Source of the DNA: Flagellimonas profundi
Lineage (GTDB): Bacteria > Bacteroidota > Bacteroidia > Flavobacteriales > Flavobacteriaceae
Reading direction: 5' to 3'
Length of the DNA: 64,000 nt
Assembly (NCBI RefSeq): GCF_017313275.1
Contig: NZ_JAFLNM010000002.1
Location: 915,256-979,255, forward strand
The first letter of the stretch is position 1. Each line of letters begins with the position of its first letter. The notes under the pieces are model-generated. The model ran no database searches and was not told the origin of the DNA. It worked only from the letters and a program-made list of their open reading frames with translations. Of this stretch, positions 29,601-38,032 are shown in pieces. The position numbers and the translations under genes are program-made.

Positions 29601-32600
29601 GAATTTGTCCAATTTTGGGTCTTGGACCCCTACATTGATGGCGAAACAACGGACGCCAACGCTGGGGAGCTAGTGCTGAATTTGGGAAATATTTCCGAGG
29701 ACATCCTAAAGGATGGTCGTAAGCAATACGAAAATGGATTGCCGGCTAGCACCAACAATGAAGTGCCAAGGGAAACCATTTGGGGTCAAGTACCTTCGAC
29801 CCAGTCTTTAGTGTATGCTTTTGATGCGGATGAGACCAATCGATCGGCCCAAGATGTTGGATTGGACGGGTACGGTGATGCTGAGGAAGCCACAATTTAC
29901 AATGGTCCTGCAGAAGACCCTGCTTTGGACAATTATCAATATTACCTGAACCGAGAAGGTGGAATCTTGGAGCGTTATTTTGATTTCAACAATACACAGG
30001 GAAACTCACCGGTAGAAGTGACCAATACCAATAGAGGTTCCACTACTTTACCGGATGTTGAGGATATTGACAGGGATTTGACCATGAATACGGTGAACAG
30101 TTATTACGAATACCGCATCCAGATAAAGCCAAACACTACTATTGATGATCAATATGTCACCGATATCCGCGAAGGGCAAACACCAACATTGCCCAATGGC
30201 ACACAATTGAACCGCAGATGGATCCAGTATAAAATTCCATTGAGTGATTTTACCGATGCCGTAGGTGGAATCTCGGATTTTAGGTCGATCAGTTTCATGC
30301 GGATGTACCTTACCGGGTTTTCGGACGATGTTGTACTTCGATTTGCAACCTTGGATTTGGTGCGTGGCGATTGGAGGACTTACACCAAGTCTTTGCAGCC
30401 CAATGTGGACAACGACCCTTCGGACGATGCTACCGTGACCGATGTGAATACCGTGAACATTGAAGAAAACTACGGAAGACAGCCCATACCTTATGTATTG
30501 CCCCCTGGAGTAGTACGTGAGCAGCTGAACAATAACAACACGATTATTCGTCAAAATGAGCAGTCCCTGTCTTTTGTGGTAGAGAATTTGGAGTCTCAGG
30601 ACGCTCGAGGGGTATTCAAGAATGTAAATATCGATGTGCGTCAGTACAAGCGTTTGAAAATGTTCATGCACGCCGAAAAAATATTCAATACCGATTACTC
30701 TGATAGCGATACACCATTGGTTGGATTCCTACGGATTGGTACCGATTTCTCCGAAAATTTCTATCAGATTGAGCTGCCGCTTCAATTTACTTCGTTTGGA
30801 GCTTCATCCGCAGAAGAGATTTGGCCCGATGTCAACGAAATAGATGTGGCATTGAACGATCTGAACAAAGTAAAATCCCAAGGGATATCCAATCAGACTT
30901 TGGATGAAATAAATTACTATGAAATTGTGGACGGCGAGGCCGTGCTTGTTGATGAATTTGCTCCTCGAACCGTGGGAAGGGTTCGAATAGGAATAAGAGG
31001 TAATCCATCTTTGGGAAGTATTCGCGGCATGATGGTAGGTATCAAAAACATTGATGATATTCCAGCTCGGGGTGAAGTTTGGTTCAATGAGCTCCGCTTG
31101 GCAGGTCTGGAAAACAATGGTGGTTGGGCCGCAACCGCTGCCTTGGATGCCAACATGGCCGATTTTGCCAACGTAACCGCTACAGGAAGCAGAAGTACAT
31201 CGGGCTTTGGCAGTATTGACCAAACACCAACAGAGCGTGCCTTGGAAGACGCCATCTCCTACGATGTGGTCACGAATGTGAACGTGGGACAATTGTTCCC
31301 GAAAAAGTGGAACCTTCAGCTACCGTTCAATTACGGAATTTCCGAAACGTTGATCACACCCGAGTTCGACCCCGTTTATGACGACTTAAGGTTGGATGAT
31401 AGGATTGCCGCAGCAGCAACGCAAGAAGAGGCAGAAGCTATTAAAGAACAGGCAGAGGATTACACAAAACGTACCAGCATTAACCTGATCGGGGTTAGAA
31501 AAAATAGGGGAGAGGAAGCCGAAGAGAATTTCTTCGATGTGGAAAACTTTACCTTTAATTATTCCTATAACGAAACCGACCACCGGGACTTCGAGGTTGC
31601 AGAGCTTCGTGATCAAAACGTGTCTACAGGATTTGTGTACAATCACAACTTTAGGCCCGCTCCCGTGGCGCCATTTGCTAAAAAGGACTCCATGCTTACG
31701 GGAAAATATTGGCAATGGCTGAAGGATTTGAACTTTAACGCACTACCCACAAGTTTATCGGTAAACGCGAATTATAACCGTTCCTTTAATCAGCAAAGAT
31801 ATCGGGATGTACTGGAGCCAGGTGTGGATGCTTTGGAATTGCCTTTGTTGCAACAGCGAAACTATCTTTTTAACTGGCAATATGCCCTCAATTATAGTTT
31901 GACAAAATCCCTACGGTTGAATCTGACCGCCTCCAACAACAATATTGTCCGTAATTATTTCAATGTGGACGATGATCGCGATTCCGGAATCAACCAGGCC
32001 TTGGATTTGTGGGATGGCTTTTTTGATATTGGTGAACCGAACAGGCATTCACAGCAAATGCAGTTGAACTACGAATTACCGTTCAGCAAGATTCCATTCC
32101 TCAATTTTATTAATGCCCAATATACCTACACCAGTAATTTTGATTGGCAACGTGGGGGCGATGCGCTCCTCGAAGTAGCGGGGGAAAACATCAATACGGT
32201 CCAGAACGCAAGTACCCATAACTTGACGGCCAATATGAGCATGCAGCGTTTTTATGACTTTTTGGGTCTAAAAAAACGTGATGGAAAAGTAACTGCAAAC
32301 CAAGCTGCAATTAGAAGGGATAAGGCGGGCAACCCTGCCAATCGTGAAGAAACCAACGGTCCGCGAAAAACAAGCAAAGGTTTCAATACTTTGGTGGATA
32401 TCCTGACCATGGTAAAAAGGGTCAATGTAAATTATAGCGAAAATCGAGGTACGGTATTGCCGGGTTATACACAATCTATCGGATTCATCGGTACTACTCG
32501 CCCTACTTTGGGCTTTGTTTTCGGTAGTCAGGCAGATGTAAGGTTCGAGGCCGCACGTAGAGGATGGCTCACGGATTATCCCGAGTACAGCAATCAGTTC

Positions 32601-33716
32601 ATGCAGAACACTAACAAGCAACTCAACATTACCGCTACGGCACAGCCGACCCAAGACTTGACCATAGACTTGAACGCCGATAGAAATTATATGAGTTCGC
32701 TGCAAGAAAGCTATAGTCCGGAAGAATGGATGAACGGCCAAGATGGACTGATCAACGAGATGGGGAACTTTAGTATCTCCACTATGATGATAGGAACTGT
32801 ATTTAACAAAAGTGACGAGTTTGATTCCGAAACCTTTGAGCAATTCAAACAAAACAGGATTACGATTGCCAACAGACTGGTATCCGATAGGGGAGAAAGT
32901 CCAGGTACCTTGGATGAGGACGGTTTCCCGGAACGGTATGGTAAAACACAGCAAGAAGTATTGCTCCCAGCCTTCTTTGCGGCATATACCGGACAGGATG
33001 TGGATAGGGTGAACATGGATGCTTTCCGTGAAATCCCGATTCCGAACTGGAACATAAAGTACACAGGTTTGATGAAGAACAGATGGTTCAAAAAGAAATT
33101 CAAGCGTTTCTCGTTGAGCCATGGATATCGTGCCGCCTACAGTGTAAACTCGTTCCAGACCAATTTGGAGCGACAGAATACCACATTTGACACGGAAAAT
33201 GGGGATTTGTTGCCCAAAACATTGATCAATAATGTGGTTTTGACAGATGAGTTCAGTCCCTTGATGCGCGTGGATTTTGAAATGCAGAATTCCTTCAGCT
33301 TTTTGGCCGAGGTGCGGACCAGCAGAACCTTGTCCTTGAGTTTTGACAACAATTTATTGACGGAGATCAATGGTAACGAATATACCGTGGGGTTGGGGTA
33401 CCGCTTTAAAGATGTGAAATTTGTAACGAATATCGGAGGTGAGAAAACTCGTTTAAAGGGAGACTTGAACCTGAAGGCCGACCTGTCACTTCGAGATAAC
33501 ATTACCATAATCAGAAACTTGGATATCGATAATAATCAAATCACTTCTGGACAGAGATTGATGTCCATAAAGTTCACCGCCGACTATGCGCTGAGCAAAA
33601 GTTTGAACGCCCTGTTCTTCTACGATCACTCTTTCTCGGAGTTCGCGGTTTCTACGGCATTTCCGCAGACTACCATCAATACGGGCTTTACGTTGCGATA
33701 CAACTTTGGAAACTAA
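26613..33716 (+). CDS. sprA: Cell surface protein SprA, type IX secretion translocon barrel
   Basis: 2367 residues, close to the known size of SprA (about 2400). The frame starts with TTG at 26613, five bases after ruvA; no ATG or GTG lies before the signal peptide (KPTRFKYIFFVVCLLSISNL), and the next ATG is at its end, so a TTG start is the best choice. The mature protein is rich in Asp, Asn and aromatic residues and in beta-strands up to the last residues (TGFTLRYNFGN), as expected for the giant 36-strand outer-membrane barrel through which type IX secretion cargo passes. It works with GldK/L/M/N and PorV and with SprF/PorP-type plugs. The secreted repeat protein at 63409 is a possible client, by inference. 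Confidence 0.95.
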   Translation: MKRGAKPILKPTRFKYIFFVVCLLSISNLMAQETNEQAQDSVKTGIELGRLIMENPDSIVAKYTYDPKTNTYVYTESIGDFNVNYPVILTPEQYYDLVEKEQMKSYFKQKADAYAGKKEGSEEARRNLLPNFYVNSNFFETIFGGNTIEVIPQGSVAMDLGVLWQKNDNPALSPRNRTNLSFDFDQRISLSLLGKVGERLQVTANYDTEATFDFQNLVKLDYTPTEDDILQKIEVGNVSMPLNSSLITGAQSLFGVKTQLQFGKTTVTAVFSEQRSQNNTVVAQGGGTVNEFSLTALDYDEDRHFFLAHYFRDNYDRALEFYPFIQTKVQITRLEVWVTNRNQQTQNVRNVVAIQDLGEGISDNTRIGVNNGDPANFFNAQAAATGLPQNGANAYDPNQIGSGALTQSIRDIATVESGFNIPGYNVNQGFDYAILENARKLEPGRDYEFDSQLGYISLSQSLSNDEVLGVAFQYTYDGQVFQVGEFANGGVDATTIPPNSNLIENNALVLKLLKSNITNVQDPIWDLMMKNIYSTGAYQLNQEDFKLNILYSDPTPRNYITPVDPNAGWPTGLQDQILLSVFNLDRLNTYNDVQPGGDGFFDYVEGITVDSQSGRIIFTKVEPFGEYLFERLGGGVYDVDNDQGYNPNQRKYVFRNMYAKTKAASLQDAEKNRFQIKGQYTSQSNNGIPIGAFNVPQGSVTVTAGGRQLQEGIDYTVNYQAGTVQLLDPSLEASNTPINISVENNAVFGQQTRRFAGVNVEHKFNDKFVLGGTLLNLNERPLTQKSNYGIEPVNNTIFGLNGNFSTEIPFLTRLANKLPNIDTDVPSNLSLRGEVAFLRPNSPKNADFRGETTTYLDDFEGAQALIDIRSSLGWTLASPPVEFLNDRTGIDVGYERAKMAWYTIDPIFYTNQRPSGMSDNDISLNSTRRVFIDEVFTETDIAQGQTQVQSTLDIVYYPNEKGPYNANPSFESETSDNKWGGIMRPLSSTNFEQSNVEFVQFWVLDPYIDGETTDANAGELVLNLGNISEDILKDGRKQYENGLPASTNNEVPRETIWGQVPSTQSLVYAFDADETNRSAQDVGLDGYGDAEEATIYNGPAEDPALDNYQYYLNREGGILERYFDFNNTQGNSPVEVTNTNRGSTTLPDVEDIDRDLTMNTVNSYYEYRIQIKPNTTIDDQYVTDIREGQTPTLPNGTQLNRRWIQYKIPLSDFTDAVGGISDFRSISFMRMYLTGFSDDVVLRFATLDLVRGDWRTYTKSLQPNVDNDPSDDATVTDVNTVNIEENYGRQPIPYVLPPGVVREQLNNNNTIIRQNEQSLSFVVENLESQDARGVFKNVNIDVRQYKRLKMFMHAEKIFNTDYSDSDTPLVGFLRIGTDFSENFYQIELPLQFTSFGASSAEEIWPDVNEIDVALNDLNKVKSQGISNQTLDEINYYEIVDGEAVLVDEFAPRTVGRVRIGIRGNPSLGSIRGMMVGIKNIDDIPARGEVWFNELRLAGLENNGGWAATAALDANMADFANVTATGSRSTSGFGSIDQTPTERALEDAISYDVVTNVNVGQLFPKKWNLQLPFNYGISETLITPEFDPVYDDLRLDDRIAAAATQEEAEAIKEQAEDYTKRTSINLIGVRKNRGEEAEENFFDVENFTFNYSYNETDHRDFEVAELRDQNVSTGFVYNHNFRPAPVAPFAKKDSMLTGKYWQWLKDLNFNALPTSLSVNANYNRSFNQQRYRDVLEPGVDALELPLLQQRNYLFNWQYALNYSLTKSLRLNLTASNNNIVRNYFNVDDDRDSGINQALDLWDGFFDIGEPNRHSQQMQLNYELPFSKIPFLNFINAQYTYTSNFDWQRGGDALLEVAGENINTVQNASTHNLTANMSMQRFYDFLGLKKRDGKVTANQAAIRRDKAGNPANREETNGPRKTSKGFNTLVDILTMVKRVNVNYSENRGTVLPGYTQSIGFIGTTRPTLGFVFGSQADVRFEAARRGWLTDYPEYSNQFMQNTNKQLNITATAQPTQDLTIDLNADRNYMSSLQESYSPEEWMNGQDGLINEMGNFSISTMMIGTVFNKSDEFDSETFEQFKQNRITIANRLVSDRGESPGTLDEDGFPERYGKTQQEVLLPAFFAAYTGQDVDRVNMDAFREIPIPNWNIKYTGLMKNRWFKKKFKRFSLSHGYRAAYSVNSFQTNLERQNTTFDTENGDLLPKTLINNVVLTDEFSPLMRVDFEMQNSFSFLAEVRTSRTLSLSFDNNLLTEINGNEYTVGLGYRFKDVKFVTNIGGEKTRLKGDLNLKADLSLRDNITIIRNLDIDNNQITSGQRLMSIKFTADYALSKSLNALFFYDHSFSEFAVSTAFPQTTINTGFTLRYNFGN

Positions 33717-33760
33717 GATTGGCATTTTTTATGCTTACCTTTATTTTGTCGTAAAGTTTC

Positions 33761-33792
33761 TTTGAAAAACTTTCCGCAATCCGTTACATTTG
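33761..33792 (+). promoter_or_regulatory. gcvH: Bacteroidota-type promoter for gcvH
   Basis: -33 element TTTG (33761-33764), 20-base spacer, and -7 element TACATTTG (33785-33792). This is one of the best matches to the TTTG-N20-TAnnTTTG pattern in the window. The ATG is 28 bases downstream of the -7 element. Confidence 0.7.
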
Positions 33793-33819
33793 CCCATCGA
33801 CTAATTCAAACAAAAAGTA

Positions 33820-34200
33820 ATGAATATACCATCAGAATTAAAGTACACAAAGGACCATGAGTGGGTCAAGATAGATGGAGATACCGCGACCGTAGGTATT
33901 ACGGATTTCGCCCAAAGCGAGCTAGGGGATATCGTTTACGTTGAAGTGGAGACTTTGGACGAAACATTGGATAAGGAAGAAGTTTTTGGAACCGTTGAGG
34001 CCGTAAAAACCGTTTCCGATCTGTTCCTGCCGTTGAGCGGGGAGATCGTTGAGTTCAATGAAGCGTTGGAGGACGAGCCAGAAAAAGTAAACTCCGACCC
34101 TTATGGCGATGGATGGATGGTGAAAATAAAATTGAGCGAACCTTCCGAAGTGGAGGATTTAATGAGTGCCGACGACTACAAGGCATTGATAGGTGCTTAA
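33820..34200 (+). CDS. gcvH: Glycine cleavage system H protein
   Basis: 126 residues, the usual length. Lipoyl-attachment site [12 protein letters not shown] with Lys63, preceded by the family motif [16 protein letters not shown]. GcvH shuttles the methylamine group of glycine among the P, T and L proteins. No other gcv gene is nearby. It has its own promoter-like element and overlaps the following VanZ-like gene by 8 bases, so the two are probably translationally coupled. Its position after sprA is frequent in Flavobacteriaceae. Confidence 0.97.
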   Translation: MNIPSELKYTKDHEWVKIDGDTATVGITDFAQSELGDIVYVEVETLDETLDKEEVFGTVEAVKTVSDLFLPLSGEIVEFNEALEDEPEKVNSDPYGDGWMVKIKLSEPSEVEDLMSADDYKALIGA

Positions 34201-34600
34201 AAAAAATATATATACCTTATTGTTTGTAAGCTGGGTAGTTGTCATCACAATGCTCAGCTTATTTTCTTTCTCGGGCATGAATTTGGATACGGGAAGCCTG
34301 AATATCCCTTATGCCGATAAAATCACCCATTTTATATTTTATCTGACATTCGCTTTTGTGGGGTGTCTAAGTTTACGGGAAAGAACAACGGGAAACCTTG
34401 GTTTGCACAAAACCTTGATTATTGTTTTGTTTTTCGCTATATTATATGGTATACTTATTGAGGTATTACAATACACGATCACAACCGATAGAATGGCCGA
34501 ATGGGGCGATGTTTTGGCAAATACTCTAGGAGCATTTGCAGGAATAGGACTGATTCGGTGGGTTTTTTCTAAGAAAAACCCGTTAAAATGGAAATTTTAA
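34193..34600 (+). CDS. Small VanZ-like membrane protein
   Basis: 135 residues starting with GTG at 34193, inside the end of gcvH (8-base overlap). Four hydrophobic segments with the VanZ-like motif [17 protein letters not shown] and a conserved E in [12 protein letters not shown]. VanZ-family membrane proteins are widespread; most are not involved in glycopeptide resistance and their role is unknown. The overlap with gcvH implies translational coupling. Nothing in context gives a function. Confidence 0.83.
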   Translation: MLKKNIYTLLFVSWVVVITMLSLFSFSGMNLDTGSLNIPYADKITHFIFYLTFAFVGCLSLRERTTGNLGLHKTLIIVLFFAILYGILIEVLQYTITTDRMAEWGDVLANTLGAFAGIGLIRWVFSKKNPLKWKF

Positions 34601-34662
34601 TTGTTTATTTAACCAATTAATAATTAAATTAGCAAACACTAAATTTAGAAAAGGAGAAAAGG

Positions 34663-35367
34663 ATGGAACCAAAAAAGAACCCGAAAGCAGATGTAGGAAG
34701 AAACAGCGCACTATATTTCGTTATAGGATTGGCTGCTGTTTTGGCATTGGTCTACGGAGCCATGGAGTGGAAAAAATATGACAAGGTAAATGATTATGAC
34801 ATTTCTATGAATGTTGAAGATCAGTTGGACGAAGAAGTACCAATGACGGAGCAGATTAAGACTCCACCACCACCACCGCCACCTGCTGCCCCCGAAGTAA
34901 TCGAGGTTGTAGAAGATGAGGAAGAAGTGGAAGAGACTGTAATCGAGTCTACTGAAACTAGCCAAGAGGAAGAGGTGATCGAAATCGAGGAAGTTGAAGT
35001 GGAAGAGGTAGAAGAGGACATTAGTGTACCTTTTGCTGTTATCGAGGATGTGCCGGTATTCCCAGGTTGTGAAGGAGCGAGTGATAAAAAAGCCTGTTTC
35101 CAGGAAATGATGCAGAAACACATTCGTAAAAACTTCCGTTACCCAGAAATTGCCCAAGAAATGGGAGTTCAAGGTAGGGTAAGTGTAATTTTCGTAATCC
35201 AGAAGGATGGAAGTATCGGAAACATTAGAATGCGTGGACCAGATAAGAACTTGGAAGCTGAGGCAATGAGAATCATCCAAAAATTGCCTAAAATGACTCC
35301 TGGAAAGCAAAGAGGTAGACCAGTAAAGGTTCCTTTCAGTATTCCTATTACATTTAAGCTTCAGTAA
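34663..35367 (+). CDS. TonB-like energy transducer
   Basis: 234 residues. One N-terminal membrane segment (about 14-33), a Pro-rich stretch (TPPPPPPPAAPEV), a very acidic Glu/Val-rich stalk (about 80-125), and a C-terminal TonB domain (about 150-234, motifs YPEIAQEMGVQGRVSVIFVIQKDG and KVPFSIPITFKLQ). It couples the inner-membrane proton motive force to TonB-dependent outer-membrane receptors; ExbB/ExbD partners are not in the window. Two cysteines (GCEGASDKKAC) precede the C-terminal domain and could form a disulfide. A purine-rich AAAAGGAGAAAAGG lies just before the ATG, resembling a Shine-Dalgarno site, which is unusual in this phylum. Confidence 0.9.
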   Translation: MEPKKNPKADVGRNSALYFVIGLAAVLALVYGAMEWKKYDKVNDYDISMNVEDQLDEEVPMTEQIKTPPPPPPPAAPEVIEVVEDEEEVEETVIESTETSQEEEVIEIEEVEVEEVEEDISVPFAVIEDVPVFPGCEGASDKKACFQEMMQKHIRKNFRYPEIAQEMGVQGRVSVIFVIQKDGSIGNIRMRGPDKNLEAEAMRIIQKLPKMTPGKQRGRPVKVPFSIPITFKLQ

Positions 35368-35380
35368 GAAGATATATATT

Positions 35381-35438
35381 ATTCCTGTCGAGGCAGGAAT
35401 GAGAAAAGCCCTGATGGAAACGTCAGGGCTTTTTTTTT
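35381..35438 (+). terminator. Tandem hairpins ending the TonB-like gene
   Basis: First inverted repeat ATTCCTG / CAGGAAT (35381-35400). Then a strong terminator, stem AAGCCCTGA / TCAGGGCTT (35406-35414 with 35423-35431), extendable to a GAAA tetraloop, with a T run 35430-35438. Located between two convergent genes. Confidence 0.9.
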
Positions 35439-36336
35439 ACTCGTTAATAGAAGAGGTGAGGCTGAGGTATATGGTTTCCCGTATCCTTTCAGGATTGATA
35501 TACCCATTTCCATAAGAAGCATCATATTTGGAAGTTAGCTCATTGTTGCCCTTTACTTCTTCCAAGGATTTTCCTGCAGTTATTTCCTTTTGGATGGTTT
35601 GCTTAACGTCTTCCAGGACCTTTATATAGTTTTCCAATTCCGACTTGTTCGACGGCTTGCCATGCCCAGGGATGATTTTAGTGTCTGAATCGATTACCAT
35701 TAAGGCCTTTTTGTGGGCCTCGATATACCCATTGATACTTCCTCCGCTGTTCAAGTCGATATAGGGATATCGGCCCGAGAAATAAGTGTCTCCCATGTGC
35801 AATACATTTTCATTGACAAAATAGATCATGGTATCCCCATCGGTATGGGCATTGTGTACATGAAAAAGCATCACCGTTTCCTTGCCATCATGAAAGGTCA
35901 GGTCTTCGGAAAAAGTGATTTCTGGTAATGATTTTTCAAAATCCTTTTGATTCATCTCGTTGGTGGATACCTTCTCCTTTCCATTTACATTTAGGCGTTT
36001 TCTAACATTGTCCTGGGCCACTAAAATGGTATTATCAGTATTGAAGTTGACATTTCCGCCTGTATGGTCACCGTGCATATGGGTATTTACAAGGTAGGTG
36101 ATGGGCTTATCGGTAAGGGTTTCGATGGTTTCTTTGATTTTTGTGCTAAGCGGAGCAAATTGGTCATCGATCATAAAAACTTTATCCTGTCCCACATAAA
36201 TACCAATGTTCCCACCTCTTCCCGTAAGCATAAATGTATTTTGAGTTAAGGTGTCAATTGTTATGTTGATTTTATCATCTTGGGCATGTGCTGCCCATAT
36301 GGATGTAAGGAGTATCAAACTTAAGATGTTGCGCAT
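35437..36336 (-). CDS. Exported metallo-beta-lactamase-fold hydrolase
   Basis: 299 residues from the ATG at 36336, which begins a signal peptide (MRNILSLILLTSIWAAHAQ); an upstream in-frame ATG (36399) lies before the -7 promoter element (36383-36376), so it is less likely. The zinc site HMHGDHTGG (about 87), then HVHNAHTDGD and PGHGKPS, define the MBL fold. Such exported MBL proteins of Bacteroidota act on unknown substrates; the pattern differs from the main class B1 lactamases only in details, so resistance should not be inferred. Convergent with the TonB-like gene and divergent from ctaB. Confidence 0.85.
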   Translation of the reverse strand: MRNILSLILLTSIWAAHAQDDKINITIDTLTQNTFMLTGRGGNIGIYVGQDKVFMIDDQFAPLSTKIKETIETLTDKPITYLVNTHMHGDHTGGNVNFNTDNTILVAQDNVRKRLNVNGKEKVSTNEMNQKDFEKSLPEITFSEDLTFHDGKETVMLFHVHNAHTDGDTMIYFVNENVLHMGDTYFSGRYPYIDLNSGGSINGYIEAHKKALMVIDSDTKIIPGHGKPSNKSELENYIKVLEDVKQTIQKEITAGKSLEEVKGNNELTSKYDASYGNGYINPERIRETIYLSLTSSINE

Positions 36337-36375
36337 AATGTTTTGTTTTGGTTTTTTGTTAAAGTAGTTCATTAT

Positions 36376-36383
36376 CAAAAATA
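36376..36383 (-). promoter_or_regulatory. -7 element for the MBL-fold gene
   Basis: Minus-strand TATTTTTG, matching TAnnTTTG; no well-spaced -33 TTTG. Its position downstream of the longest possible ATG supports the shorter start at 36336. Confidence 0.5.
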
Positions 36384-36403
36384 ATACAAAGACCGTCAAT
36401 AGG

Positions 36404-36434
36404 TTGGAAATGAGAATCGGTGGCGTTATCTTTG
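36404..36434 (+). promoter_or_regulatory. ctaB: Bacteroidota-type promoter for ctaB
   Basis: -33 TTG (36404-36406), 20-base spacer, -7 TATCTTTG (36427-36434). The ctaB ATG at 36448 is 14 bases after the -7 element, so the leader is only a few bases. Confidence 0.68.
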
Positions 36435-36447
36435 CCAGCCAATAAAG

Positions 36448-37356
36448 ATGTGGATGAAATCTGCCGTAGGTTCCGTAAAAAACAATACTCTTTCCTTACT
36501 ACTTACTGATTTTAAGGAGATAACCAAGGCCAAGTTGGCCGTTAGCGTGGTGTTCTCCTCCATTGCCGGGTATTTTCTTGGGGCCTACCAAATTAACGTG
36601 GTATCCTTGCTGCTATTGATGTTTGGAGGTTATTGCATGGTGGGGGCGTCAAACGCATACAATCAAATTATAGAAAAAGACCTGGACGCTTTAATGAAGC
36701 GGACCCGGAACAGACCGATTCCCTCGGGAAGGATGTCGGTAAAAACCGCGTTGATCATTGCAGTAACACTAACGGTACTAGGGGTGTTGTCCCTATTGGC
36801 ACTTAGTCCTAAGACTGCCATGTTCGGGGCCATCTCAATATTTTTGTACACCAGTGTTTACACGCCCCTAAAAACAAAGTCCCCTTTATCGGTTTTTGTT
36901 GGGGCTTTTCCAGGGGCGATACCTTTTATGTTAGGTTGGGTAGCCGCAACAGATGATTTTGGAATAGAGCCCGGAACCTTATTTATGATTCAATTTTTTT
37001 GGCAGTTTCCCCATTTTTGGGCCCTGGGTTGGATGTTGGATGAAGATTACAAGCAAGCGGGCTTTAAAATGTTGCCTACAGGAAAAAAAGATAAAGGGAC
37101 CGCAATTCAGATTATCCTGTATACCATTTGGATGATTGTAATTTCGATTATTCCCGTGTTCGGGTTTACGGGGCGTTTGCATTTGTCCATTCCTGCAGCA
37201 GTAATTGTATTGCTATCCGGTCTGGCAATGTTGTTTTTTGCCGTCAAATTATATGAAAACAGGGACAATCCATCAGCGCGAAAGTTGATGTTGGCCAGTG
37301 TTACCTATATATCATTGATTCAAATAGTATACGTAATAGATAAGTTTATAAGCTAA
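36448..37356 (+). CDS. ctaB: Protoheme IX farnesyltransferase (heme O synthase)
   Basis: 302 residues with about nine membrane helices. UbiA-family motifs are clear: NAYNQIIEKDLDALMKRTRN (first Asp-rich motif, N-x-x-x-D) and the second polar loop DEDYKQAGFKMLP. The enzyme adds a farnesyl chain to heme B to give heme O, the precursor of heme A for aa3 oxidases. It heads the oxidase assembly cluster here, with subunit III 2 bases downstream. The heme A synthase gene (ctaA) is not in the window. Confidence 0.96.
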   Translation: MWMKSAVGSVKNNTLSLLLTDFKEITKAKLAVSVVFSSIAGYFLGAYQINVVSLLLLMFGGYCMVGASNAYNQIIEKDLDALMKRTRNRPIPSGRMSVKTALIIAVTLTVLGVLSLLALSPKTAMFGAISIFLYTSVYTPLKTKSPLSVFVGAFPGAIPFMLGWVAATDDFGIEPGTLFMIQFFWQFPHFWALGWMLDEDYKQAGFKMLPTGKKDKGTAIQIILYTIWMIVISIIPVFGFTGRLHLSIPAAVIVLLSGLAMLFFAVKLYENRDNPSARKLMLASVTYISLIQIVYVIDKFIS

Positions 37357-37358
37357 AA

Positions 37359-37940
37359 ATGGATTTAACCCAAGGAACAGTAGAGGAAAAGAACAGAAGG
37401 GCAAAAAAAATGATGCTCTGGTTTGGCATTGTGAGTTTGATCATGGGCTTTGCCGGTTGGACCAGTGCCTATATTGTTAGTAGCAAGCGAGAAGATTGGG
37501 TAAGCGATTTGGAATTGCCAAGCGCATTCTTTATCAGTACCGCTATGATTATTTTGAGCAGTGTCACCTATTTGATCGCAAAACGATCAGTGGCCAAGAA
37601 CAATCAAAAAATGGGGACTATATTTTTGTTGGTCACCTTGGCGCTCGGCATCACCTTTATATCATTGCAATTCGTTGGATTCTCCCAAATGTTGGAGAAT
37701 GGATATTATTTTACCGGCCCCACTAGTAATATAAAAATGTCCTATGTATTTTTGATTGCAGCTGTGCATATCGCCCACGTAGTGGCAGGTTTGATATCCC
37801 TTTTGGTGGTGTTGGTGAGACAGCTTGGAAATAAATATACACCGGAGAACATGTTGGGCATGGAACTGGGAGCCACTTTTTGGCATTTCCTGGATTTTCT
37901 TTGGGTATATCTAATTCTATTTATGTATTTCGTGAAATAA
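37359..37940 (+). CDS. Heme-copper oxidase subunit III, short paralogue
   Basis: 193 residues with five hydrophobic segments. Signatures include AAVHIAHVVAGLISLLVV and the C-terminal WHFLDFLWVYLILFMYFVK, typical of the subunit III family. Subunit III supports stability and proton uptake of the oxidase. It starts 2 bases after ctaB and precedes a second, larger subunit III gene. The two proteins share the conserved helix pattern but are different in size. ATG start. Confidence 0.93.
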   Translation: MDLTQGTVEEKNRRAKKMMLWFGIVSLIMGFAGWTSAYIVSSKREDWVSDLELPSAFFISTAMIILSSVTYLIAKRSVAKNNQKMGTIFLLVTLALGITFISLQFVGFSQMLENGYYFTGPTSNIKMSYVFLIAAVHIAHVVAGLISLLVVLVRQLGNKYTPENMLGMELGATFWHFLDFLWVYLILFMYFVK

Positions 37941-37996
37941 AATTTGATTGAAGCAGTTTTCATTCAACTTTGTCTTTTACAATACATCAAAAAATG

Positions 37997-38004
37997 TAAA
38001 TTTG
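37997..38004 (+). promoter_or_regulatory. -7 element before the second subunit III gene
   Basis: TAAATTTG, a TAnnTTTG match, 29 bases before the ATG at 38033. A TTTG at 37969-37972 is 24 bases upstream, longer than the usual spacing, so an internal promoter in the cluster is possible but not certain. Confidence 0.45.
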
Positions 38005-38032
38005 TGAAAGTTTTAATAAAACGACCTTTTTT

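Noticed and set aside
30048..33122. Several long antisense frames within sprA (e.g. 30048-30671, 32268-33122)
   Set aside because: sprA is intact at family length; these frames have no start or motif support.
34193..34600. Glycopeptide resistance gene vanZ
   Set aside because: VanZ-like membrane proteins are widespread; no other van gene is present and the gene is coupled to gcvH.
35437..36336. Beta-lactam resistance gene
   Set aside because: The MBL fold alone does not show lactamase activity, and no resistance context is present.
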